From Podocnemis expansa (Eukaryota; Chordata; Testudines; Podocnemididae): DNA of 64,000 nucleotides. This document shows positions 1 through 12,899 of this stretch, piece by piece. A program made the position numbers and the translations under genes. Within the stretch, counting starts at the first letter, position 1; each line of letters begins with the position of its first letter. The DNA is taken from positions 16,386,783 through 16,450,782 of the forward strand of contig ML681998.1 of assembly GCA_007922195.1 (NCBI GenBank). The letters run 5' to 3'. Below the pieces are notes generated by a model that worked only from the letters and a program-made list of their open reading frames with translations, had not been told where the DNA came from and searched no databases.

Positions 1-25
1 TCCTGAGTCACCTAACCATCAAAAT

Positions 26-1218
26 ATGCAGGCACCCACAACTAATATGGCCTTCACTTATCCATGGCCCTACCTATGGGTCTGCCAACCACCATCTCAG
101 ATGTTGCTGCCGAACTTCAGTGCATGGCCATGCTGTCCTCCATTTCAGCCTATAAGCAATATCGGTCCATCAGAGGCAACCATTCCACAATCAGTACCAC
201 CCCTCACACACCCACAAAAAGATGTAGAGGCTTCTACAGACATTACACAGCCAAAGAATGACAATCTGAAATGCTTTCAGGATCTGTTCACAAGAGCAGC
301 TGACAACATGGACATTTCCCTCCATGACAGCCCAACAAACAAGCATAAATTATATAGGATCCTTCAGACATCAGGATCCAACAAGCTAGCTCTACGTATG
401 GACGGGGGGTTATGGAGCCCGCAAACAACATATGGGCGATTCCAGCGTCAGCTGCCCCGTCCAACAAGAATGTAGATGAGAAATATTTCATTATTCCCAA
501 GGGAAATGAATTTTTATTCACTCATCCACAACCAAACTACCTCGTTGTGGAGGCTGCTAATCAAACGACCAAAACATTATATTCCAGGAATAATCCAGTT
601 GCCAAAGACGACAGGAAACTTGACATTTTGGGAAAGAAAGTATATACTTTAGCCACTCTACAACTGAGAATTTCCAATTTTACAGCTCTTTTATCTATTT
701 ACGATCATGAGATATACAGCAAGCTTTCAGACTTCACAAAATGTATTCCACATGATCAGCAAGAGCACTTTAACACTCTCATTTCAGAAGGTCAGCTCAT
801 CGCCAGAACAGCCCTACAAGCAGCCCTGGACTCCGCTGATGTGGCAGCTAGGTCCCTGGGCACTGCAGTTGTCATGAGAAGATCTTTATGGCTCCAGGCT
901 GTGGATTTACCGAAGGCAATGCAGGCCACTATTGAAGATCTTCCTTTCGATAAGGAGAACTTGTTCGCAGAAAAAACAAATGAGGTGATGCACAACCTCA
1001 AGGATTCAAGGGCCACACTTAGGACCCTGGTCATCTATACTCTGACCTTCAACAAGAAACCATACAAGCAGCATAATATCAACTATAGATATTCCCAAAC
1101 TCAATATGGCAGGAGAGTGGATACCTCTCGCAACAAATCTCACGAACCCAGTCGTAGAAGACAAAACATCCAACCTTCTCAAAACACTCAGGCAACCAAC
1201 ATCAAGCAACACTTTTGA
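26..1218 (+). pseudogene. DIRS copy A gag-like ORF remnant
   Basis: Two frames carry this remnant: one from the left to about 410, the other from about 412 to 1218, implying a frameshift near 415-430. The second part aligns with the Gag of copies B and C: EKYFIIPKG matches RKYFVPSKG, FTHPQPNYLVVEAANQ matches YSHPTPSSLVVAAANE, and ADVAARSLGTAVVMRRSLWL matches the region ahead of a basic C-terminus. The function is inferred as structural nucleocapsid protein from its position ahead of RT. The Cys-rich N-terminus present in the other copies would lie before the window. The stop is at 1216-1218. Confidence 0.7.
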
Positions 1219-3230
1219 CGGGCAGGTCGAGGGAGCGCCAATCCACGTCCTTTCAGACCAGCATCAAACTCCATTGCAACCTCTAATATTCGAGAACAGT
1301 TTATGCCCTTCCTTTCATCAATGGGCAACAGTAAAATTGGACAAGTGGGTCTTAGAAATTATTCGGAAGGGTTACACCATCCCATTTACAGCATACCCTT
1401 CATCCCAACGCACCTCCCCATCCCTTTTCAGGGACCCCAGTCATGTACAACTCCTCCTAGAGGAGATACAAAATCTCCTACGTATAGGGGCTGTAGAGTG
1501 GATTCCAAACGAACATCTGGGCAGAGGTTTTTACACCAGGTACTTCCTCACCCAGAAAAAAATGGGAGGGTGGCAACCGATCTTAGACCTTCATCAACTA
1601 AACAGATATGTGCAAACCAAGAGGTTCAAGATGGTCACAATAACACCATAATTTCTTCGCTGCATCAGGGAGACTGGATGGCTTCCCTCGACTTGAGAGA
1701 TGCCCATTTCAACGTACCCATTCATCCAGCTCATCAAAAATTCCTAAGATTCTCCTTTCTCAACAATCATTATCAGTACACTGTTCTTCCATTCGGACTC
1801 TGCACCGCACCTTCTGTATTCTCGAAACTCTTGGCGCCCATCATGGCTTTCCTTCACAGGAAAGGCATCTCGATTTTCCCTCATTTAGACAACGTTCTAA
1901 TAAGTGCTCCCACAAGATCGGATGCACTAGAGGTGACGCAAACAACCATCAAACTGTTCCTAGAATTAGGCCTCAACATAAATTACAAGAAATCGTTGTT
2001 ACAGCCAGCACAGGAGATACAATTTATAGGGGCACGAATCCATTCACCAACGGCAAGGGCTTTTCTTCCACTCGACTCATTCCTCGCAATAAAACAACTG
2101 ATTCTCACCACCCAAGAAGCGATGCTAATCTCAATACATTCTCGCATACAGATTCTTGGCCACATGGCTGCTACCACCTATCTGGTCAAGCACGCCAGAC
2201 TACACATGAGGCCATTCCAACTACGGTTCCTCAAGCAATCCAGGCGCCGATTTTTATCCCCCAAACGACTTTTATCCATCCGACGAATAATCAAGGACTC
2301 CCTAGTCTGGTGGACACAAGAGAGCAATATGCTACAAGGGATACCATTCACCCCACATGAACCAGAGATATTGATCATGACCGACACATCCCTCATAGGC
2401 TGGGACGCACATGTTCAAGACAACATTGCCCGCGGCACATGGTCCACTCCAGAGAGAAATCTCCACATAAATCTCAAACTATGAGCGGTCATACACGCAT
2501 GCCAGCATTTTCTCCCCTTAATCTCAGGAAGGCACATCAAAATCCGAACAGACAACATGACCTCCATGTATTACATAAACCACTAGGGCGGAACCAGGTC
2601 TCACTCACTATGCCTAGAAGCTGTGACTCTCTGGCAATGGTGCCTCTCCCATGGTGTTCATTTGTCTGCAGTACATCTTCCAGGCAAGAACAATACAGTA
2701 GCAGGTGCCCTCAGCAGGGTCACCACACAACATCATGAATGGGAAATTCACGACAGAGTAATAATGAACATATTCAAATGATGGGGAACTCCCACTATGG
2801 ATCTGTTCACCACGCAAGCAAACAGAAAGTGCAAAAATTACTGTTTACGTGCGGGCATCAGATACAAATCCAGCCACGATGCCTTTCTTCTCAACTTCTG
2901 TACACTTTTCCTCTGATACGGATGATCCCGCGCACTCTCCACAAGATTCGCTGCACCAAAGCAACAGTCATATTGATAGCTCCGGCCTGGCCACAACAAC
3001 CCTGGTATTCTCTCCTCCTGAGAATGTCCAGAACACCACCAGTTACCTTACCTCTGATGCCAACACTCCTGTTGCAGAACAATGGCCTCACACTAAATAC
3101 TTACCTCAGCAGACTCCACCTAACAGCATGGAACGTAGATGGTTCAATGAACTAGAAGAACAGTGCTCTCAGGAGGTCAAACATGTCCTACTCAACAGTA
3201 GAAAAACAGCAACAAGGACACCTTAACTGT
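1215..3230 (+). pseudogene. DIRS copy A RT-RNase H-methyltransferase remnant
   Basis: RT begins in one frame (RKGYTIPFTAY, GGWQPILDLHQLNRYV) and shifts near 1640 to a second frame holding motif A (ASLDLRDAHF), motif B (LPFGLCTAPSVF) and motif C as HLDN at 1882-1893, so the second catalytic Asp is Asn. RNase H follows with MTDTSLIGW; an in-frame TGA lies next to the expected catalytic Glu at about 2482, and the third acidic site is in RTDNMTSMYYIN. Past about 2770 comes a decayed methyltransferase-like segment with VILIAPAWPQQPW. Frameshifts and stops make it non-functional. Confidence 0.75.
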
Positions 3231-3234
3231 ACAA

Positions 3235-4206
3235 ATGGCGCCAATTCGCATCTTGGTATACGCAACACAACCTCCTTCTGCACACTTCCGACATCCCACA
3301 CATCCTAGAGTACCTCCTGAATCTGCAACAGTCAAACATTTCAGTTAGCACAATCAAAGTCCATCTCGCAGCGATTTCCACCTTTCATGAATCCATCGAG
3401 GGTAACTCAGTCTTTTCACACCACACGGTTAAGAGGTTCATGACAGGCCTGCAGAACCTCTACCCCGACTCACATTACCCCAACTCCATGGAACCTCACC
3501 ACAGTGCTTAGAGCAAAATAATGAAGCCAACATTTGAACCATTGGCCACTTGTTCACTCCTACACTTGTCAGTGAAGGTTGCATTCCTCATCGCGATCAC
3601 TTCAATCAGACATGTCAGAGAAATTGCAGCCCTGATGGTGGGACCCCCATATACAGTTTTCTATAAAGACAAGGTTTCACTAAGACCACACCCAAAATTC
3701 CTTCCGAAAATCACTTCTCCCTTCCACATCATCAAACAATACATCTTCAGGTTTTCTGCCCCAAACCGCATACTACAGTGCAAGAAGCAGCCTTGCATAC
3801 ACTAGATGTGAGAAGGGCTTTAGCCTTTTACCTAGACAGGATGAGATGCTTCAGGAAAACAGCCAGACTCTTCGTTTCCACAGCCAAACGATCCCGGGGA
3901 CAACCTATTTCAAAATAAAGACTATCACGTTGGATCTCCTCATGTATTAGACTTGCCTATACCTCATCCTCATTGAAACCACCCAATTCTGTATACACCC
4001 ATGCTACCAGATCTATAGGATCTTCAGTAGCTTTCCTTATGAGGGTTCCACTTCTAGACATATGCAGAGCGGCCACATGGTCTTCAACGGATACGTTTGC
4101 TAGACATTATGCATTAGAGCAACTCTCCAGTATGGACACGGCAGTTGGACAAGCAGTCCTTAATACTGCATGCATCTCACATCTCAGAGTTCCCGCCTCC
4201 TTGTGA
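3235..4206 (+). pseudogene. DIRS copy A tyrosine recombinase remnant
   Basis: Fragments match the recombinase of copy C: the arm VKVAFLIAITSIRHVREI around 3570-3630 (first catalytic Arg region), VRRALAFYLDRMRCFRKT near 3810-3860, and THATRSIGSS...RAATWSSTDTFARHYAL near 4000-4110. The last stretch retains the Arg of the HxxR box (with Thr-His shifted), the Trp, and a Tyr in RHYAL. Several stops separate the pieces. The remnant ends at a stop at about 4204-4206, just ahead of the internal complementary region. Confidence 0.7.
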
Positions 4207-4223
4207 TATAACTGCTAAATACT

Positions 4224-4346
4224 CACCTCAAGTGGAGCAGTCCAGGACACTGCTCGAGGAGGAAATGGAGGTTACTAACCTTCGTGCAGTAGCCGAAGTT
4301 CCTCAAGATGCGTGTCCTCGACATGCTCCACTGCCCACCCTCCTCC
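4224..4346 (+). repeat. DIRS copy A internal complementary region
   Basis: CACCTCAAGTGGAGCAG, GCTCGAGGAGG, GGTTACTAACCTTCGTGCAG and CATGCTCCACTGCCCACC are, in order, complements of the two outer ends of the element. The second half is complementary to the right terminal sequence at about 4545-4616. In DIRS elements this region is thought to template completion of the circular DNA intermediate. Confidence 0.7.
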
Positions 4347-4384
4347 CCTCTACTTTGGAGACTTCCAGTTCTATTTCGTGGTCT

Positions 4385-4616
4385 CTGCAGTAGAGAGGAA
4401 CTGAGGAGCTGAGCGGGTGGGGAAGAGAGGCGCACACGTCACCAGTTGCGCGAAAAGCGACACCGGCTCTCTGGGCGCCTCCTCCCCCGCCCTCAGAGCC
4501 ACTGCTAAACAATCCTCCAATCTTAGGTGCGGCTGGGTGCACACACCTCAAGTGGAGCATGTCGAGGACACACATCTCGAGGAGCTTTGGCTGCTGCACG
4601 AAGGTGAGTAACCTCC
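4385..4616 (-). repeat. DIRS copy A right inverted terminal repeat
   Basis: Starts at GAGAGGAACTGAGGAGC and ends at GAAGGTGAGTAACCTCC. The layout matches the right repeats of copies B and C (GGAACTGAGGAGG at the inner edge, a GGTRAGTAACC block at the outer edge). The matching left repeat is outside the window. The outer edge holds a consensus splice-donor sequence AAG|GTGAGT. Confidence 0.7.
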
Positions 4617-7600
4617 ATATCTGCTTGCTAAGACCAATATGTCTGAAGCATACCCAACCCCATTGACCCACTGTTATGTGATGCACTATGGGCTATGAGC
4701 AGGGGTTACATTATAATTTGGGGGCCCCTGAAATCCTCCTAAATTGGTGGGCCCCTTTACACCACTGCGAGCTCCCTTCACCTACCACAGCTACTCAGGG
4801 GTTAAGGTATAATTTGGGGGGGCCCAGAACCCTCCTAAATTTCCAGGCTCCCCTCACGCAGGCCCAGGCCCACCCTCACGCAGGCCCAGGCCCACAAAGT
4901 CCTGTCCCCACCCCAGCTACTGCCCCCCACCCCAGGTGGGCATTTGTGACCACATCTGAGTACCACATGCATCAGTTATCTTGCCACTCCATCCACCCCC
5001 AGCTACACATCCACTCCTACCCATCCCCAACTACACACACACACCCAGGTGCACACCCTCAGCTACACACACACACCCTGCCCCACACAACCCCCAGCAG
5101 CATTACCTGTCCCTCAGCAGCTCTATGCACCCCCATCTCAGAGGCTAGTGTCCCCTTCCCCTAAGCCCTTCCCCTAGCCCCATTGCAGGGCTCCCCCAGG
5201 CCCAGCCTAGGCCTTACTTCGGCTGTTTGCATGTTGGCTGACCAGAGACATTTAAGCAGGGAGTTGGAAGTTGCTTCCTGTCCATAAGCTGTTCCCACCC
5301 TGCAGGAAGGAGATTTATAAACTGCCAGCCTGCCACAGTTCTCTGCTAGCTGGACTTAAGGTGGAACAGGACTTAAGGTGGAACACACCAGAACTCTGTG
5401 TTCTGGCTGCTGTATCTATTTTTATGGGGCCTGGAACACTGAATTCTGGTGCATTCCTCTATGGGGGAGGGGCAGAATGCTGCCCACCTAAAAATAGGGG
5501 GCCCTGGAACTGCGTTCCAGTGCATTCCACCTTACTTTAACCCCTGTCCATGAGCTGTTTGATTTTTCTGTTCATTTTTGCAATGTAATTGTATGGTTTG
5601 ATGCCGATTGTGCCACGTAAGGTTCCCTTTTGAACATACTGCTCTGTTATTATGGTATAATGTTCCCTGCCACATTACATATGTGTACAGGTGTGAAGCA
5701 TGTTACACAGCACAGAGCCTCAGGACTACCTCTAGTACAGAGGCTGTAGAATTACATGGCAAAGGCAATGCAAATTGCCCTTCCTGGCTTTGGTAGAAGC
5801 AAGGAAATCACTGCAGCCGACGAAGAAGTGGAAGTGGGGTTAAGGAGGAAATGAAAGGGAATGTAGACATTTTGAGTGTGAGAGAAGGTGCTGGCTTTTG
5901 CCAGAGCAACTGCAAGATACGGAGCGTATCCACATGACCAGGAGGCCTGAGCCAGCTGAACACCATCAGCAGTCAGTATTTTGGGTAAGAATGAGAAGAA
6001 TAAATTAAAGAGCCATCTTGGAGTAATGTTAGTAGAATAGCATGCATTTTGTATCTTTTGTTTGCTATTGGTAACTCCTAACTCTTTTATTAAATGATTG
6101 TGCATTGATTTGCAATATACTCACTTAAAATCATATTCTAATCAGTGGGCTTGTGTTTGTTTTACCTAAAAGTGTGTGGATTTTAGTGGGCATGAATCAG
6201 AGAAGCTATGCCAATACATTTCTATTGCAAATGGACAGGCATGAGTCTATAATGGTCAGGAGTGGATCCCAATCTCAGTAGGATGGGAATTCCCAGTGTG
6301 GTGTCTGGAGAGTGGGGGTACTCGCTTGGAGACTGCGCAGTAGGTGGCCAGAGGGCATAGACCTCCTCCATGGGACTGATTACATGCCAGATGCTAGTGT
6401 GGACTGACTCAGGAGTGAGTAGTCACCTGGCAAAGTGGGATAAATTGGGATTCAGGAGTAGAGATTGTGACAAGGGGAGGTGGGTCACAGTGGAACACCA
6501 GACTAAATTCTGGGAGTGGCCTGTCACACCCAGACAGCAAGAAACTAGGAGGAGAACAGTTATTTTTCTGACTCTTCTACATGGTTATTCTCTAGCAGGT
6601 CAGGTCCTCTCTTATCCCCACTACTGCCCAAATTTTTCTTTTCTTTTTTTTTTTTTTTTTTTTTTTTTGGCTCTGCACAGCATCTGATTGCAACAGAGAT
6701 CTACATGTACATTACGTAGCACATAAAAACATTTTTAAGCTTCATGTACTCCATTCTTGATGTTAGACCTCAAAATGTACATAATGACAAAATTGTACTG
6801 GTTTCAGTACAAGATTTGGTCTATGTCAAAAAAGCATTGCTAGATCCAGGGAATGATTATTTTAAAGCTCAATATCTGGCAGACCATCATGGCTAGAAAT
6901 ATATTCCTTTAATCACTAGAAATCATCTGATTGCAAAGTAAAGTTCTGGCTTCTTAATTAGCACAAAAAGAAATCACATTATTTACAGGAGGCACTTGTC
7001 CCCACCAAACTTGACTTTTGCAATGAACAAAAGTAAGCCTGTTTCATACTATTCAGCTGTGGCGACTTACCACTGCCTGTAATCCTGAATCATTACTGAG
7101 ATCTGCTCTGGACCTACCTTCCCATATTTTCGGGACTAATATGCTAATTTAGGCCCATTTCCTGTACACACTTATGTGTGTGCTTAACTTTAAGTACTCA
7201 TATTGCCCATTAATTTCAGACTGAGATGAAATAAAGTTAAACACACATGTACTTTCAGGATTGGGGACTTTTTAATGAAAAAAAGGACATGTGATAGAGT
7301 ATTTTGGAAACACAAACACAGGGCCACAGGAGGAGGGATTTGCTAACTCCCCACTTCCATCCTCAACCTGCCCCGCTCCTGTGCCCACCCAGACTTTTTA
7401 AATAGCACAATTGCATCATAGCATCACAGCTTCCTACATAACTCTTTTGTCTGTCTGTTACAGTCTAGCCTGTGATCAGTTTAATAACCATATTTTAGCT
7501 TTATATTATGTTGGTTAAAGATGTATTACAGTCTTGGCTTTAAACAGGTTGGATGGTAAATAAAGTTGATGAATTAAATGGCAGAAAATCCTCTGAAATG

Positions 7601-8160
7601 CTAACATTGCATTTTCTTTAAAAATGTAGAAAATCTCTTTAAAAATAGCATACATGTTTAACTGATTGAAAGCACTTGCCAACAAAAAAAAAAGTACAAA
7701 CCATCTTAAACCATCACATTATTTCCTCACAGATTAGTTTGTTCCCTTTTTTCCATATAATTCTACCTGATTTTATTCTGGAAACTCTCTCTGTTTCTCC
7801 ACGTGCTGAGCTATTAAATATTAATGACCTCTGAGCTTTGTTTTTAATGGTGTGATGGTGGAAGTGATGAGTTCCAACATATATTTTATCTAATCTTCGT
7901 TTCTTCACCACCTCTTGAAGTGGAGACAGAATTTAGAGCTACTGCAAGCTTATTGCTGTTTAGCTATTATCTGTTAATGATTAGTGTCATGGAACTATTC
8001 AAAGTCATGGGGAAGTTTTAATATCTATATTTCCTCCCCTACAACAACTGTTCTCATTACTCAGAATAAATGACACTGATCCACATCAGTCAGCAAATTT
8101 ATAATCCACAATAATTTATAAATGTTTATTTTGGTACAAGCTCATTTTGGAAAAATTATA
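4617..8160. other. Non-coding stretch with low-complexity and repeat-derived blocks
   Basis: No exon is recognised. About 4690-5550 is GC-rich: a CCACAC/CACACAC-rich block (4980-5100) and, at 5360-5548, a segment (CTGTGTTCTGG, TTTTTATGGGGCCTGGAAC) that recurs inside the DNA element at 54573-55385. A run of 25 T lies at 6644-6668. The rest is AT-rich unique-looking intron or flank. Confidence 0.6.
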
Positions 8161-8472
8161 CAAAACAAGTTTTTTTAGAACAGATGACCTTACAACCAAA
8201 GGACTGAAATGGAGAAAACAAGTACAGAAGTAATTCAGAGTGGTCAGACTTCTTGCACAAGGTATTTGGCGCACCTTAAGTGAATTTGTTTGCAAAAGGT
8301 CAGCTGACTAGTGTAGCATATGCAGTGGCCAGCCGACCATCTGTAGACATGCATTCACAGTGCTTAAAATGTGTCATGCAAGAAGTCTGAGCACTCTGAA
8401 TTGCCTATGTACTTGTTTTCTCCATTTTAGTGTGTTGGTTTTAAGGCCATCTGTTCTAAAAAACTTGTTTTT
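8161..8472. mobile_element. Fold-back (palindromic) MITE-like element
   Basis: The left arm (8161-8260, starting CAAAACAAGTTTTTTAGAAC) is the inverted complement of the right arm (8375-8472, ending GTTCTAAAAAACTTGTTTTT). Similarity continues weakly into the loop (GGTCAGCTGAC against GGCCAGCCGACC), so nearly the whole 312 bp can fold on itself. It has no coding capacity. The structure fits a non-autonomous DNA element with very long terminal inverted repeats; flanking TA-rich sequence prevents a clear target-duplication call. Confidence 0.75.
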
Positions 8473-10538
8473 ATATTATTTTTCGATCAAGACTAAAAGT
8501 AGATCAGATCAAACCCTATGAACACCACTTGGCTGAAACCTAACCTTTAACTGTTCCACCATCTGCTAGTGAAAGATGAGAAAGTACAGAGACTACAGAC
8601 AGACAAGATGGAGCAAAATTAATATAAAGGTCATCTAATAAGAATGAAAGTGTTTGAAATGTAATGAGTGCCTCAAAGTGTGTGGGGGGGGGGGGGGGAG
8701 TTGAATAAAAATTCAACAATCCCAAGTGGTTTTAGGCATAGCTACCAGCTGTTTGAATGAGTGGGCTCCACCATATGTTTGTGTAGAGAAGTGCACATTT
8801 TACAGAGGCTAATGGGGTAGTGGAGCAATGCATAACTTGGTTCAGTACTTTAAGAAGACTCTATAAAAAGCTATTTACTAATATAGCCCCTATCATATTC
8901 ATTTATAAAGCCCTGATTATCTTATTATAAAAATAAGATAAAATATTTTTATCATTTTTCATACAAATATATCAAAGCACTTTAAGTGTGTCTAAGCATT
9001 GTTATTTACGTTTTGTAAGCAATCCAATCATCTGAGATGACAGCGATAAGAAGAGGGCCAGCATGGTCTAGGATTACTAATTTGTGTGAATTCAAGAAAA
9101 GAGAAACAATTTGAGAGTGCAAATGTCTGTGATTTACTCATGAAGATTGTTGTGAATTCAACTTTGAGGGGCCACTTGAAAATCTGAGTGTATCTCAAGA
9201 AGTGGGTGTGGTCTGAGTACACAACAAAGAGTCTGAAGACTCTTAAGTGAATACATTGACAGGTCCTGTTATGTTCCTGAAGAAATCAATTTATCTGTTT
9301 CTGCTTCCATCTCTTTAAAACGGGTATAGCAATGCTTGCCTATCCATCTCACTGATTTGATTTCCTTGATTAGTATTTGTGAAGTGCTTTGAAGATTAGA
9401 AGTCCTATATATGAGCTATATGTTTTAATAAAAGTCATTGTGGGAGGAAGGGACACATATTGGAATGGCAGTTTGATGTTCTCAGAGAAATAAATCTAAC
9501 AGTACTTACATTATAGCTTGTCTATGTGATATAATAATACTAGCTCTAAACCACAGCTAGTATACCGTTTATGTAAAGAGGAAATCATGAAAGATACTTT
9601 CAGACAGTAGGAAGTTCAAATGTTGCTGTATGCACAGAATTACAATCTAGACTACAGCTAATATGAGAAAATGTATATGGAGAAGAAAAAGTATATCCCA
9701 CTGACCATTTGACTTAGTGGGAGACAACATATATTTCCTGCGAGTGGAGCTAATCCCAGAGCCAACTCCATGTACAGGGATTTTAGGCAAGGGCAATCCA
9801 TTATTGCTCAAATTGGTAAGGGTGAAAAAGAAGAGGATGTCAGTGATGTAGTAGGGATCATACTCATATCTTGAAAACAATGAAAAATCCAAAGTATGAA
9901 AATCTGTCAGAGTGTTGATCCAAAAGATAAAAATGAACACCAAGAAAAAGGAAAAAATACCACTGTTCTTAAATGTTTAAGATTGGTGCCAGCCAGAAAG
10001 GTTTCCTTGAGGCTTTTCCACATTTTAAATCACAGATGAAACACTTGCACCAATATGTGAAAAACGTTCATGGTCAGTCCTTAATTCAGATTGCCCCCTG
10101 TTCAGTTAGCAAAGACAGATGCTTAATACACCTGAAGTTGACCAAGTGGAACTTTACTGAATCCTCTGTATTGCTGCAAACCTAACTCCATTTGTTCCCT
10201 TTATCTTTGGTGTTCTTCAGAATTGTTACTTTCCTGTTTTTTTCTTCAGTAACAGTCCCTCTGAGGAACACGGTTCCTCTGACTCCAGTTCCACTGATTA
10301 TAACACGTCTTCCCTATTTTACAAACATTTTACTACAGACATTAAAAACAAATAGTTGATGCCAAGCTCTCAGTACCCTGTTCCTTCAGTCAGAGGTTTC
10401 TAGCACATAGCTGAGTTGGAGCTTCATCCATCCCACAGATTCAGCTGCTGACATAGTATTTGAGATAATCTGGTATCCACAAAAGGCAACCACACCGGGA
10501 GTGACCTCTCTCTTCTCCCTTTCACCTGTCTTCTAGTT
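8473..10538. other. Intronic/flanking sequence, mostly featureless
   Basis: Holds a 15-base G run at 8684-8698 and a MIR-like segment at 9283-9425. Nothing else was recognised. Confidence 0.5.
9283..9425 (+). repeat. MIR-like SINE 3' fragment
   Basis: The string TCTTTAAAACGGGTATAGCA, then TTGCCTATCCATCTCAC and TGTGAAGTGCTTTGAAGAT, follows the order of the MIR core-SINE tail (TCTGTAAAATGGG, CTACCTCAC, GTAAAGTGCTTTGAG). It is old and diverged. Confidence 0.6.
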
Positions 10539-10747
10539 CACTGGTTCCCAACATTTTCTCTGCTGTGGCACACCTTGCTAACTTTAATTAATTTGACGTA
10601 CACCACCATATAGTTTCCAAATGAACTTATGAATATTCATGAGCCAATCCAGAGCTCTTTGAGTAGTTTTTCAAAAAATTTTGTGGCACACCTGCTCAGA
10701 TCTGATGGCTCACCTGTGCGCTATGGCACACTTGTTGGGAAACACTG
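10539..10747. mobile_element. Short hAT-like non-autonomous element (T1 family)
   Basis: Terminal inverted repeats are CACTGGTTCCCAACA at the left and TGTTGGGAAACACTG at the right. Flanks TTCTAGTT (10531-10538) and TTCTAATC (10748-10755) match at 6 of 8 positions, as expected for an old hAT-type 8-bp duplication. Inside, GTGGCACACC repeats in inverted order. The same termini occur at 26865-27719 and 53939-55690. Confidence 0.75.
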
Positions 10748-12480
10748 TTCTAATCTAACAGACTCTCTCTCTAGCTTTCTGTGGAGTCTCCATCCTCTCC
10801 ATGTGGCTTGGCTTTAGATAGTTCTCTGTCCCTCTGTTCTGTAGGATCCCTGGATCTTGTCTGTCTGTCTTGTGTTTCCCATGCCTTTGGATCACTTTTC
10901 CCTCTTGTGTAGTAGGCTTTTATGACCTCTGTGCAACCAGCCTTGAGGCAGTGGTGGTCATCACAGCGTAAGTCCTCCCACTCTCTCTCTTTCTCTTGTG
11001 TCCCCTCAGTATCAATACCTCAGGGAACATGGACCCTCTAAGTTCCATGATCATGATACATTTCCCCTGTTCTTTGGACCCACTATTCGCAGATGTAAAA
11101 GACTGAAAATAACATGCACTGGATCAGGAAGCAGCTTTAAATTTGTTTCAGTAATCATAGACAGGTTGTAACAAAATAAGCTGAGTGCTTTGCAAACACA
11201 TAGTTCATCACAAGCATCTGTGCTGAAATTTCAAATTATTTCAGCCTAATGCAGAACAAAATCCAATGACCAGGTTGTTCTTTCCTTGAGGTTTTCTGAA
11301 CGTATTTAACTAAATAGATAATGGCTGCAAGGGTGTCTCCCTGGGGTATTTACAGCAGTCAGTACAGGTCAGATGCTGATCTGCAGTGACATCTCAGGAA
11401 CATAATAGTCAACAAGCAGGCTGTAGCAGCAATCTGAGGTGTAGAGCAAAGACTTCCAAGGCTTTTCCTTTTATCTTCTTCCTGAGGAAAGTGCATTGAC
11501 TGGGGCTGGCAGGGAGAACAGTACAGTGAGAATGAGTGGCTGCCTGTTGAGAGCTCTGTTTCTAGCACCTACCTCTTCTAATTCCCTTTTGATTAATTCT
11601 CTCTTAGTTATTCCCCATCTCACTTTGTATTGCTTTAGCTAATCAAAAAGGAAGGAGAAACTTGTTTCCATTTTCAGAAAACACTATGCACTGGGGCACA
11701 TAATGTCACTGTGTCATTATTAAAAAAAAAAAAAAAAGCCTCCTACAGAATTAAAAGGGCTATAGAACAAATGTGGATGATAATATGTGTCTCAGAGGTA
11801 TACCGTAATGCTAAATCCACTAAGATTTCCAAAGTTTCTTGAGACCCTCAGCTGGACAGCACTATAGAAAGTATGAGAATTGTTACTTTTTCTGTTTTTT
11901 ATTATTAGGGTTTGAGGGTCAGGAAGAGGGTGTTGGGGCACAAAAATTGGCCAAATTTTGTTTCTTTAATTCTTTCACTAGTGACCCTCACGTTTTAAAA
12001 AGTCAGAACTCAATAAATCTTGTAGGTCCAACCTTAAAGAAAACGGGGAGCTATATTCTGTACTTCCACTTCTCCCTCCACAACATTCTTCTATGTTCTC
12101 CTAAAGTCTATGGAATCCCTGATTACCATTTAGATGGTATGTTGTTTAGTAAAAAAAAAAGGAGCTTGCAAAGCTCTGCTTCACAGCTGTAATCCCAGTT
12201 CTATTTAGGGAATCTCCATGAAGGTGTTTGATCTCTGCTGTTCCTTTCTATACCTTATCTCACTAGCAAAGGATATCACTGGCATTATTCTGTACTTCCT
12301 AAAAGCATGCTCATTGTCACTGAACTTTTTACATGAAGAGCCATGGATTAAGTGGTGGAGAGAAATAGGTTGGATAATCAAAAATAAACTGTTACACGTT
12401 TTTGCTGTTTGTAATTATATGAACTGGTACTCCAAATTCTGATCCTGAAGATCTACCCAGTCCTCTTTCATAGCAAAGGC
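10748..12480. other. Non-coding stretch, no gene seen
   Basis: AT-rich with CT-rich patches (10980-11000) and an A run at 11720-11735. No exon or recognised repeat was found. Confidence 0.5.
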
Positions 12481-12892
12481 TATGTCTACACTGCCAAAGA
12501 TATTTTCAAATAGCATTATTTTAAATTTATTATTTCAAAATAGGTGTTTAGTGAAAAATAAGGTAGGAATTATTTCAAAACAGAGTCTTCACTAGAGTCT
12601 TCACTAGACTCTCTATTTCAAAATAGGGGAAGGCAAGGAAAAATATATGGCGATTATTTTGGGGAAAAAAAGACAGTTCTGCGGCTTGGAGTGGCTTTTT
12701 TTGAAATAACTATTTCAAAAGAATTGCTATTTCAAAATAAAAGCAGGTTTAGTTATTTCACAATAGTACTTCTTTGTTTTTGAAACAATGAAGCACTTAT
12801 TTCAAAATAACAAAATGCCTGCATGGACAGATAAAAAGTTTTTTTAAATAAACCTCCTTATTTTGAAAAAGCTTTTTTAGTGTAGACATACC
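12481..12892. mobile_element. hAT-like MITE with TATGTCTACACT ends
   Basis: The termini TATGTCTACACT (left) and AGTGTAGACATA (right) are exact inverted complements. The direct repeat CAAAGGC flanks them at 12474-12480 and 12893-12899 (7 of 8 if one more base is counted), which may be the target duplication. The interior is rich in repeated TTATTTCAAAATA words. It is non-coding. An alternative boundary places the GG/CC next to the termini inside the element. Confidence 0.75.
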
Positions 12893-12899
12893 CAAAGGC

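Larger units (their letters stand above)
1..4616 (+). mobile_element. DIRS-like retrotransposon copy A (left end outside window, decayed)
   Basis: Gag-like, RT, RNase H and tyrosine-recombinase sequences occur in order on the + strand, followed by an internal complementary region and a right inverted terminal repeat. This is the diagnostic plan of DIRS retrotransposons, which integrate through a recombinase and have no integrase or direct LTRs. The copy is broken by many frameshifts and stops and cannot be active. Its terminal sequence (GGAGCATGTCGAGGACAC) differs from the ends of copies B and C, so it belongs to another subfamily. The left end and the Gag N-terminus lie before base 1. Confidence 0.85.

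Noticed and set aside
4688..5164. 158-codon ORF rich in Pro/His/Thr
   Set aside because: Produced by CCCACAC and CACACA simple sequence.
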